From Melioribacteraceae bacterium (lineage in GTDB: Bacteria; Bacteroidota; Ignavibacteria; Ignavibacteriales; Melioribacteraceae), in the NCBI GenBank assembly GCA_011525875.1, contig WYBN01000012.1, forward strand, positions 1 to 64,000: DNA of 64,000 bases, in the 5' to 3' direction. This document shows positions 44,907-53,184 of the stretch, piece after piece. The translations under genes and the position numbers were made by a program. The notes below the pieces were generated by a model that was given only the letters and a program-made list of their open reading frames with translations, was not told where the DNA came from and did no database searches. Position 1 is the stretch's first letter. The number at the start of each line of letters is the position of its first letter.

Positions 44907-46028
44907 ATGAAAACATTTTTACGCTTAATAATTGTTGCATGTCTTCTGCTTGCTGACTCGCTTACAGCACAGTTATTTGAAACTGGGAAAATTGGAGTTG
45001 GCTTATCAAATGCCGGAAGGATAAGAGTTGGCGCTCCGGAGTATGCAAATTTAAGGCAGATTGACAGATCTTCTATTCTTTTCGGGGTTGACGCTCAAAA
45101 AGTTTACAGCTACAATGCCGATGCCGACAGTTTAAGAGCTGCTGTTCAAATTGAAAATCCTGAATTGAGCGATTATGAACTTTCGGGAATCTCGGATAAT
45201 TCGTGGTCGGATCTTCCCCCGGTTATCCATAACAGAATTAGAATTTACGGCTGGGATGATGAAGGCTTTGCAATTATTAAATTTACGATTGTTAATCTGG
45301 AAGAGAGTGCCATGAATGGTATAATGGGTTTGGAAATAATTCCCCAAGTACAGGGCGACTACGGGCTTGAGTCTATTTCACTTGAGGCGAATGACGTCGT
45401 AAATATATACAGGAGAACATCAATCTCATTCCCAACTACTTACTATACCGGTTATAAGTTCATTTCTGAAGAACTTGTTTCGCTCGAACCGATTGAATGG
45501 TTTGCTGGTTACGATGATGCTGACGCCGATCTATATGGTTATATGACAACTAATACAAGAGTAAGTTCTTATGATTCCGGAACAGACGGCTCTGTGGTTT
45601 TCATAGCCGGCGGTGAAAATAATATACCTGCCGGAGATTCACTCTCGTTTTTTGTCGGAATATCTGTCGGCTCTACAAAAGAAACTATGCTCTCCAATAT
45701 GACAAAAGCGGTTGATAAATATAATTCGTGGAATACTTCGGCTGAAGACAAACCATTACCCCCAGGCTCATTTGTACTGCAGCAGAATTATCCTAATCCT
45801 TTCAATCCGGCAACGGCAATAAATTATTCTATACCAGAGGACACATTCGTTCAGCTTTCAATATATAATGCGCTTGGACAGAAAGTATATGAAGTAGTTA
45901 ATGAATATCAGCATAGAGGAGATTACAGCTATTCATTCACTGCTTCAGATTTGAGCAGCGGCGTATATTTTTACTCTATCCAAGCCGGTAACAATTTTGA
46001 TTCTAAAAAGATGATTCTAATTAAATAA
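44907..46028 (+). CDS. T9SS-sorted secreted protein of unknown function
   Basis: This 373-residue protein has a signal peptide (LRLIIVACLLLADSLTAQ) and a good AGGAGG ribosome site. The tail is a type A T9SS sorting domain: VLQQNYPNPFNPATAINYS, SIYNALGQKV, SGVYFYSIQ, KKMILIK. The middle is a beta-rich region (FAIIKFTIVNLEESAMNG; DSLSFFVGISVGSTKETML) that resembles the corresponding module in the large cargo proteins at 9119 and 49407 (a GETQRFSMAILFG or GDTLSFVTAFIAG strand followed by a helical stretch). It could be a surface binding protein of the peptide-uptake locus. No catalytic motif is visible. Confidence 0.8.
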   Translation: MKTFLRLIIVACLLLADSLTAQLFETGKIGVGLSNAGRIRVGAPEYANLRQIDRSSILFGVDAQKVYSYNADADSLRAAVQIENPELSDYELSGISDNSWSDLPPVIHNRIRIYGWDDEGFAIIKFTIVNLEESAMNGIMGLEIIPQVQGDYGLESISLEANDVVNIYRRTSISFPTTYYTGYKFISEELVSLEPIEWFAGYDDADADLYGYMTTNTRVSSYDSGTDGSVVFIAGGENNIPAGDSLSFFVGISVGSTKETMLSNMTKAVDKYNSWNTSAEDKPLPPGSFVLQQNYPNPFNPATAINYSIPEDTFVQLSIYNALGQKVYEVVNEYQHRGDYSYSFTASDLSSGVYFYSIQAGNNFDSKKMILIK

Positions 46029-46042
46029 TTGGAATGGGTTAA

Positions 46043-46897
46043 ATGCGCTTCAAGAAAATCAAAGATCAGATAAACGATAAGTATGATGCTCTGCCGAAGA
46101 ATCATAAAGTGATTGCCAATTACTTTATCGATAACTTTGACAGGATACCTTTCTTGAGCGTTCAGAATATTTCTGAAGCCACTGGTACAAGCGTTGCCAC
46201 AATTGTTAGATTCGCTCAAAGGGTTGGATTCAAAGGATTTCTGGAAATGCGCGAAGAGATAGGGCAGAACCTTCAGAGTCTAATTCAGAAAAAAGAAATT
46301 TTCACGCTCGTTGATTCTATTGAGTTGAAAAACGATACTTTGACTTATGTTGCCAATCAAGATATAGATAATATCAACGATACAGTTTCTTTAATTGACA
46401 GAAAGAGTTTTAATGCTTCGATTTCTACTATTCTTAAAGCGGAGAGAGTTTTTACTGCAGGCTTAGGCATTTCTTATCTGCTTTCCGAAATCCTCTCTTA
46501 TCAGTTAAATCAAATAGGTATTTCATCATTTAACTTAAGGCACGACAATTCTTCTTTCAAGGAGCAGTTGATTTATTTTGGTAAGAACGATATCCTGATT
46601 GTATTTTCATTCCCGCCTTATTCTGTGGAAACAATCGAATTAGCCCGAACGGCAAATGGCAAGGGCATTAAGGTTGTTGCAATCACAAACAAGAACGCTT
46701 CTCCTGTAACTAAACATGCCGAAAATATTTTGATTGTTTCCAGCAAAAATATGTTATACACAAACTCATTTGCTGCCATATCGGTTATTATTAATGCAAT
46801 AACAACAGAATGTGCGCTAAAAAATAAAACCAAGGCAAAAAAAACTATGGATGCGCTAAATAAAATTGTTGCCGAACAAAAGTTAGTAATCAGTTAA
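46043..46897 (+). CDS. RpiR/MurR-family transcriptional regulator
   Basis: This 284-residue regulator has an N-terminal winged helix-turn-helix (PFLSVQNISEATGTSVATIV then RFAQRVGFKGF, about residues 30-70) and a C-terminal SIS domain (about 125-260, with VFTAGLGISYLLSEIL and VVAITNKNASPVTKHA). SIS domains usually bind phosphosugars, so a nitrogen or peptide locus is unusual for this family; the ligand is unknown. It lies inside the ten-gene operon, 14 bases after the T9SS gene and 26 before the receptor gene, so it most likely controls this operon. Confidence 0.9.
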   Translation: MRFKKIKDQINDKYDALPKNHKVIANYFIDNFDRIPFLSVQNISEATGTSVATIVRFAQRVGFKGFLEMREEIGQNLQSLIQKKEIFTLVDSIELKNDTLTYVANQDIDNINDTVSLIDRKSFNASISTILKAERVFTAGLGISYLLSEILSYQLNQIGISSFNLRHDNSSFKEQLIYFGKNDILIVFSFPPYSVETIELARTANGKGIKVVAITNKNASPVTKHAENILIVSSKNMLYTNSFAAISVIINAITTECALKNKTKAKKTMDALNKIVAEQKLVIS

Positions 46898-46923
46898 TCT
46901 CCAAACAAAAAGGGAGAACAATT

Positions 46924-49383
46924 TTGAAAAAAATATTTCTATTTTTATTCGCCCTGACTCCTCTGCTTCTCGAGGCGGGCATTACAGGTAAATTATCCGG
47001 GAAAATAAAGGATGCCCAAACGGGTGAGGCGCTGATAGGCGCAAATATACTTATTGAGGAAACAGCCCTGGGTGCCGCAACGGATATTAGCGGCGATTAC
47101 GTAATATTAAATATTCCTCCCGGGAATTATAGAGTTAGAGTAAGTTCAATTGGGTATAAAACTACAATTATTGAAAATGTAAGAATAATTGTTGACCGAA
47201 CGACAACTATTTCAATTGAGCTGCAGCCCACAGCGCTGGAGATGGATGAAGTAGTAGTATCAGCCGAGACGCCTCTTATTCAAAAGGATTTAACCAGTAC
47301 TGCTTCGGTAGTTACAAGAGATAAAATTGAAGCATTGCCTGTTAAAGATTTCACCGAATTGCTGTCTCTTCAAGCCGGCGTTGTTGGCAGCGGAAGCAAC
47401 CTCCACGTCAGAGGAGGAAGGTCTAACGAAGTTGCATATCTTGTTGACGGAATGCTGGTTACAGATCCTCTCTTAGGAGGATTGGCTTCTCAGATAAATA
47501 ATGATGCGATCCAGGAGATGACTCTTCTCAGCGGTACGTTTAATGCGGAATACGGGAATGCATTAAGCGGTGTTGTGAACATTGTTACAAGAGACGGCGA
47601 CGAAAGATTTTCTGGCAAGGTAGAGATACGCTCGAGCGATTTCGGTATAAAGCGTTATGCAGATCTAAACGAACTAAGAATTAATGGAAATCTAAGCGGT
47701 CCTCTATTTACAAATGATCTGAGATTTTTTATTTCGGCAGAGCAGGATAATAGAGGCAGTTATTTGCCTTTCGGATATAGACATGATAAATCTTTTTTTG
47801 CCAAGCTAACATATATTGGCTTCAGCGGGATGAAAATCGGTTTTGCCAACCGTGGAAGTATTGGTGATAGAAAACCTTATAGTCATTCATGGAAATATAT
47901 TCCGGAACAATACAGAGTTATTGAAACCGACAGCTGGCAGACTTCGGCTGCCTTTACACACACTATCAGGAATAATTTTTTCTACGATGTAAAAATCTCT
48001 TACTTTAATCAAGGATATTATTCGGGAATTCATAAAGACACATCGGAATATTTATCGACAAGTGAATTTCAATATTTCAACAATATTGGTACTGGTTTTG
48101 AATTTTATTCTAAGGCAGATCCGCTTGAATTTACAGACAGCCGTACTGTTACAGTAGAAGCAAAATTTGATTTGGTATGGCAGCTCGGAACAACTAATGA
48201 AATTAAAGCCGGATTGCATTACAAGCAGCACAAATTAAGATTGTGGAATGTTTACGACCCTAAACGCACTTTCCCCTATATAAACGATTATGATACTTCG
48301 CCGTTTGAAGCTTCAGGCTATATTCAGGATAAGATCGAACTCCCTTACTTAATAATTAATCTTGGGCTGCGCTTTGATTATATGAATGCAAATGTTGATT
48401 TCAGAAGCGATCCTCTCAACCCAAATACAATTGTAACTGTCAAATCAAGATCACAATTAAGTCCACGGCTTGGTATTGCGCATCCTATTTCTGAAAGCAC
48501 TAAACTTCATTTTGCATACGGTCATTTTTTTCAATTCCCGAATTACCAATATTTCTATGAGAATAATCAATACGATCTGAATGTAAGAGAACCTTTATTC
48601 GGACAGCCGAACCTGGATGCTGAAAGGACTATTTCTTATGAAGTTGGAATCTCCCACCAGTTTACCGATAGGATTGCTTTGCATGCCACTGCTTATTATA
48701 AAGACGTAACAGGCAAAATCGGCACACGATATTTCTTCCCGTTTATCGACGGCCGTTATACGGGCTATACCGTTTATATCAATGAAGACTATGCAAATAT
48801 TAAAGGCTTCGAAATTAATTTGGATGCAAGAACGGATAAATATCTATCAGGCGGTTTAACCTATACTTATTCAGTGGCTAAAGGCAGCGCATCTTCCGAG
48901 AGGGAGCAATATCCCGGCACTCAGGAATCAACAAAGTTATACTTCCTGGATTTTGACCGTACTCATGTCCTCAATTTATCCGCGTCATTCTATGTCCCTA
49001 AGGGCGAAGGTATTGAACTTTTCGGCAAGCATATATTCGAAAATCTTGATGTCAGTATAATTTTCCGAGGAGCTACTGGTTATCCTTACACGCCTGGAGG
49101 AAGAGATATCGGATTTGTTGACAGGAATTCATTACGTATGCCGTCGGTTTACTCAATTGATATGGAAATTGGAAAGGAGTTCCAGGTTTATAATTCTTTC
49201 AGAGCAAGGGTGTTTGCGGAAATACTAAATATTACAGATCACAGAAATATTTTATATGTTTATCCTGATACCGGTGAACCGGACATCACATTTATCGGGC
49301 AGCAGTCGAAAGAATATATAGAAGACCCATCTAACTATGGTCCTCCCCGCTCAATTAGATTGGGTCTTGGTGTTAAATTTTAG
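46924..49383 (+). CDS. TonB-dependent receptor of the peptide-utilisation operon
   Basis: This 819-residue outer-membrane receptor begins at TTG 46924, supported by GGGAGA nine bases upstream and by a signal peptide (KKIFLFLFALTPLLLEAG) starting exactly there; there is no nearby ATG. Domain order: CarboxypepD-regulatory-like sandwich (SGKIKDAQTGEALIGAN, LNIPPGNYRV), TonB box (EMDEVVVSAE), plug (LHVRGGRSNEVAYLVDG, EYGNALSGVVNIVT) and a beta barrel ending SIRLGLGVKF. It is paralogous to the receptor at 6248. Context with two cyanophycinase-like enzymes suggests uptake of oligo-peptide fragments. Confidence 0.92.
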   Translation: MKKIFLFLFALTPLLLEAGITGKLSGKIKDAQTGEALIGANILIEETALGAATDISGDYVILNIPPGNYRVRVSSIGYKTTIIENVRIIVDRTTTISIELQPTALEMDEVVVSAETPLIQKDLTSTASVVTRDKIEALPVKDFTELLSLQAGVVGSGSNLHVRGGRSNEVAYLVDGMLVTDPLLGGLASQINNDAIQEMTLLSGTFNAEYGNALSGVVNIVTRDGDERFSGKVEIRSSDFGIKRYADLNELRINGNLSGPLFTNDLRFFISAEQDNRGSYLPFGYRHDKSFFAKLTYIGFSGMKIGFANRGSIGDRKPYSHSWKYIPEQYRVIETDSWQTSAAFTHTIRNNFFYDVKISYFNQGYYSGIHKDTSEYLSTSEFQYFNNIGTGFEFYSKADPLEFTDSRTVTVEAKFDLVWQLGTTNEIKAGLHYKQHKLRLWNVYDPKRTFPYINDYDTSPFEASGYIQDKIELPYLIINLGLRFDYMNANVDFRSDPLNPNTIVTVKSRSQLSPRLGIAHPISESTKLHFAYGHFFQFPNYQYFYENNQYDLNVREPLFGQPNLDAERTISYEVGISHQFTDRIALHATAYYKDVTGKIGTRYFFPFIDGRYTGYTVYINEDYANIKGFEINLDARTDKYLSGGLTYTYSVAKGSASSEREQYPGTQESTKLYFLDFDRTHVLNLSASFYVPKGEGIELFGKHIFENLDVSIIFRGATGYPYTPGGRDIGFVDRNSLRMPSVYSIDMEIGKEFQVYNSFRARVFAEILNITDHRNILYVYPDTGEPDITFIGQQSKEYIEDPSNYGPPRSIRLGLGVKF

Positions 49384-49406
49384 TCAATAATAAAATCGGA
49401 ATAGAA

Positions 49407-52148
49407 ATGTCATCTAAAAATATTTTACTAATAATAATTTTCATTACCGGATTCTTGATAGCACAGGATAGACAAGGGGGCAGAGATGAAGAGCCGGTTT
49501 TAGGCAAGACCTTGGCTATTGAAGATAGAGCTGGCGGAACGCATAACGCGAGTAATATAGGGCTTTTCTTCGAGAATAGAGGTAAACTTTACCCAAGAAG
49601 AATTACACAGGGCCCCTCGGGGGAATTTCCAATCAATAGCGGCAAGCATTATATTTATAGAGTTAACCCCATGGTAGGCATACCTGGGAATGTTGTGCAA
49701 GCCCGATATACGAACAACGAAGAATGGGAAGCTGTTGGCGGATATCATAACAAATCACTCGCAAAGATTGCAATGAGCGATAATCCGGCAACATGGCATC
49801 CTGAATTGGGCTGGCCCGTTAAAGATGCAGAAGGCAATCTGATAATTAAATCTGATCAGGATAGTTATTGCGTTTACAGCGATTCGAATAATTCTAGAAA
49901 GATTCTCAATATTCAAGTTGTACAATCCGGCTTTGCGTACGGAGTAAAAGCTGCGCAGAATATTTTGTTCTATAAATATGACATTATTAATTATAGCAGT
50001 GAAGATTATGATAAACTTTATTTTGGTTTGTACTCCGATATTGACGTTGGAAACATCAGCGGGGGTGTTCCCGAATATGGCGATGATAAACTTGATATTG
50101 ATAAAGAACGGAATTTTGTTTTATTCTTTGACGATGGCATCAGCACAGAATGGCCTGAAAATAAAACCGGATTTTTCGGCATTGCATTTTTAAGCACGCC
50201 GAATACCGATAACGGCAGGAAAGGTATTACCGATTTGCATTATAATCTATATTTTGATGACGAAGATCAGGATACTATTCAATACGGAATAATGTCGAGC
50301 AGCGAGAGCCTTTTTAATTCTCCCATTGGGCACAGATATTTTCATCCCGGCTCGACAGGCGATCTCCACTTTGACGATCCATCTACTATTCCTGAATCCG
50401 GACTCGATCTAGTAGCTAATTTAAGTTCGGGCCCCTATACCCTGCGAAGCGGCGATACATTATCCTTTGTCACTGCGTTTATCGCCGGCGAAACTCTTGA
50501 TGAAACTTATTCTTATCTTGATGTTGCCGAAAGAATTGTTGAGTTTGATTTTGATTTCAGCCGCCCGCCTGATAATTCAAATTTAAGTTCTGTTGCTCGT
50601 GATGGAAAGGTTTATCTTTATTGGGACGATAAAGCCGAGCGGTCTTTTGATAAATTCACAAATGAATATGATTTTGAGGGGTATAGAGTTTATAGAAGTA
50701 TTGATAATGGTGTGAAATGGACTTTACTCGCGGATTATGACATAAAAAATTTCATTGGTAATGATGTGGGCTTAAGATATCATTATGTAGATTCGACAGT
50801 AACAAATGGATTTGAATACTGGTATTCAGTTACGGCTTATGACAGGGGCAGCACAGTAATTGAAAGCCTCGAAAGCCCTAAAGGCAATACCGTAGATGCA
50901 GTAAATCTCGTTTCAGTTCTGCCTTTCTCTGCGGCAGCGGGATATAATCCTGCTTCAGGCGGAAACATATCCTATACAGGAAATGGCATCGCAAATTATG
51001 TTTTGAATATCTCGCCGGTTGACAGGGAAGAGCTTAGCGGTAATAATTATAAAATTAATTTCGATTACTCTGCCAAAAGAATTGTTGGAACTCTTCAGAC
51101 GGAATCTGAAATAATAATCCGCGATTCATCAAAAACCACCGACGAGAATTATAAATTCGAATTCCTCGGTCCGGGCAGACTACAAGTAATCAACATGAAC
51201 ACCGGCGATTTCCTCGAACCGACACCGAAAAGTTATGTCTCAGGTGCGAGATATAATTTAAATTCTGGACTTGCCGTACGATTAACCGAACCAAATCCCG
51301 ATGATATTGACCTGCTTCCAAAAGAAGGGGATGCAATAATGATTTCCTTTGTTTCAAATGTTGTTAAAAGTAATTCTGACACGGTAATTAATAAACGACC
51401 TTTCGATTTTCTCCAGCCTCAGACCACATCGGACGGGGTTACAATTAAATTTGATAAACCCGCCATAATTCAGGATGTCTCAAAAATCGGAGGAACAGAT
51501 TTGCTCGAAATAGAATTTCATGTTGATGACGAAAATTTGATAAAAGACGAAGACTATATCATAACCATAAAAGCTGCTTTCGATAGCAGCGGGACAAAAC
51601 TGATTCCTGTCATTGTTGTAACGAGCGCACAGGACACTATTCTGAAAAGAAATATCTCCGAACTCGAATCATTTTATTTTGACGGCATCAGGGGAAATCT
51701 TAAATTCAACTCTACTCAGGTGCCTGCGGGCAATAATTTATTTTCGCTGCGAACTGTTATACCGCAAAAACCCAACCTAAGAGACTCCTATGAATTTGAT
51801 ATCAAAGGTTCGTTTGTAAACAAGCAGAGAGCTGAATCCCTTCTTTCCAATATTAAGGTTGTTCCGAATCCTTACATTGTATCCTCCTTGTATGAACCTG
51901 AATTTGGTGAATTAAGAAGGGAGCCTTTGCGTCAGATTCAATTCATAAATCTGCCTAATGAATGCACTATATATATATTCACAGTGGATGCCGATTTGGT
52001 GAAGACTATCATTCACGAAAGTGTAACCGGAACAGCAATATGGGACTTACGAGCCGAAGGCGGCAGAGAAGTTGCCGCTGGAATTTATATTTATGTAGTC
52101 AAATCCGGCAGCACAGAATACAAAAACCGATTCGCAATTATCAAGTAA
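49407..52148 (+). CDS. Large T9SS-sorted surface protein of the peptide-utilisation operon
   Basis: This 913-residue protein has a signal peptide (NILLIIIFITGFLIAQ) and no known catalytic motif. It follows the receptor by 23 bases. Its central beta-sandwich ends in GDTLSFVTAFIAGETLDE, and a fibronectin-III-like domain runs from GKVYLYWDDKAERSFDKF through FEGYRVYRSIDNG to YWYSVTAYDRG. The tail is the VPNPY-type sorting domain (NIKVVPNPYIVSS, QIQFINLPNECTIYIFTV, AAGIYIYVVKSG). The same domain order and several identical phrases are found in the 1212-residue protein at 9119, so the two are paralogues in equivalent positions. A ligand-capture role beside the receptor is plausible but unproven. 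Confidence 0.85.
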   Translation: MSSKNILLIIIFITGFLIAQDRQGGRDEEPVLGKTLAIEDRAGGTHNASNIGLFFENRGKLYPRRITQGPSGEFPINSGKHYIYRVNPMVGIPGNVVQARYTNNEEWEAVGGYHNKSLAKIAMSDNPATWHPELGWPVKDAEGNLIIKSDQDSYCVYSDSNNSRKILNIQVVQSGFAYGVKAAQNILFYKYDIINYSSEDYDKLYFGLYSDIDVGNISGGVPEYGDDKLDIDKERNFVLFFDDGISTEWPENKTGFFGIAFLSTPNTDNGRKGITDLHYNLYFDDEDQDTIQYGIMSSSESLFNSPIGHRYFHPGSTGDLHFDDPSTIPESGLDLVANLSSGPYTLRSGDTLSFVTAFIAGETLDETYSYLDVAERIVEFDFDFSRPPDNSNLSSVARDGKVYLYWDDKAERSFDKFTNEYDFEGYRVYRSIDNGVKWTLLADYDIKNFIGNDVGLRYHYVDSTVTNGFEYWYSVTAYDRGSTVIESLESPKGNTVDAVNLVSVLPFSAAAGYNPASGGNISYTGNGIANYVLNISPVDREELSGNNYKINFDYSAKRIVGTLQTESEIIIRDSSKTTDENYKFEFLGPGRLQVINMNTGDFLEPTPKSYVSGARYNLNSGLAVRLTEPNPDDIDLLPKEGDAIMISFVSNVVKSNSDTVINKRPFDFLQPQTTSDGVTIKFDKPAIIQDVSKIGGTDLLEIEFHVDDENLIKDEDYIITIKAAFDSSGTKLIPVIVVTSAQDTILKRNISELESFYFDGIRGNLKFNSTQVPAGNNLFSLRTVIPQKPNLRDSYEFDIKGSFVNKQRAESLLSNIKVVPNPYIVSSLYEPEFGELRREPLRQIQFINLPNECTIYIFTVDADLVKTIIHESVTGTAIWDLRAEGGREVAAGIYIYVVKSGSTEYKNRFAIIK

Positions 52149-52164
52149 TAAATTTGGGAATAAA

Positions 52165-53163
52165 ATGAAAAGATCAATCTTTGCATTTTTGTACGTAATA
52201 ATTTCCGCGGCTGCAACATATTCGCAAAATCCGAATCTTGGCACTGCCGGCGCTCAATTTCTTGAAATTCCGGTGGGCGCGCGCGCCGCCTCCCTTGGCA
52301 GCGCATATATGGGGTTGAGTGATGACATATCTTCCGTGTTCTGGAATCCTGCTGGACTAAGCAGATTAAAAACAAATTCGGCGCATTTTTCTTACATGGA
52401 TTGGTTTGATATGTTTAGCTTTAACGCCGCTGCACTCTCTCTGAATGTTGATAATGTCGGAATCTTTGCACTTAGCGCAATTGTTTTTTCTATGGACCCG
52501 GTAGAAATCACAACAGAACGAGAACCGAACGGGACGGGAAGATTTTACGATGCAAGGGATATAGCACTGGGTCTTACATTCTCGCGATTCCTTACAGATA
52601 GATTTGCATTCGGGTTGACGGTTAAATACGTCCAGCAGCGAATATGGAATGAAACCGCAGAAGGCATTGCCTTCGACATTGGCACACAATACCAGATTGA
52701 TTTTAAGAATTTAGTCATCGCAATGAGCATGTCAAATTTCGGGGCGGATTTAAAGTTTGAAGGGGAGGATTTATTAGTCACTTATGATAAAGATAATGAA
52801 CTGCCGAAGAACCGATTGACAAAAGCTAAACTTGAAACTGATTCTTATCCGCTGCCGCTCAACTTTCAGGTCGGGGTTGCGTTTGATATCTATCGAACGG
52901 AGATATTTACGTTACGGGCAGCCCTTGATGCCGTGCATCCGAATGATAACGATGAGAGACTTAATTTCGGAACCGAATTGAATTTATTTGACCGGATATT
53001 TTTGAGAGGCGGCTATAGATATAATTATGATGACGAAGGACTTGCTTTCGGCGCCGGAGCAAATGTCCCATTCGCAGCATCGAGAATAACATTTAATTAT
53101 GCATATTCAGTCTACGATATTTTACCAAGTGTTCACAGGATATCTATTGACTTCGATTTCTAA
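52165..53163 (+). CDS. PorV/PorQ-like outer-membrane protein, second copy
   Basis: This 332-residue barrel has a signal peptide ending AATYSQ and GGGAA before its ATG. The family signature is GAQFLEIPVGARAASLGSAY, LSDDISSVFWNPAG and LDAVHPNDNDERLNFGTEL. It is paralogous to the protein at 12803 and lies between T9SS cargo genes on both sides (49407 and 53185). It could act as their shuttle or attachment factor at the outer membrane. Confidence 0.87.
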   Translation: MKRSIFAFLYVIISAAATYSQNPNLGTAGAQFLEIPVGARAASLGSAYMGLSDDISSVFWNPAGLSRLKTNSAHFSYMDWFDMFSFNAAALSLNVDNVGIFALSAIVFSMDPVEITTEREPNGTGRFYDARDIALGLTFSRFLTDRFAFGLTVKYVQQRIWNETAEGIAFDIGTQYQIDFKNLVIAMSMSNFGADLKFEGEDLLVTYDKDNELPKNRLTKAKLETDSYPLPLNFQVGVAFDIYRTEIFTLRAALDAVHPNDNDERLNFGTELNLFDRIFLRGGYRYNYDDEGLAFGAGANVPFAASRITFNYAYSVYDILPSVHRISIDFDF

Positions 53164-53184
53164 TTTTATTGAACCGGAAATTTG

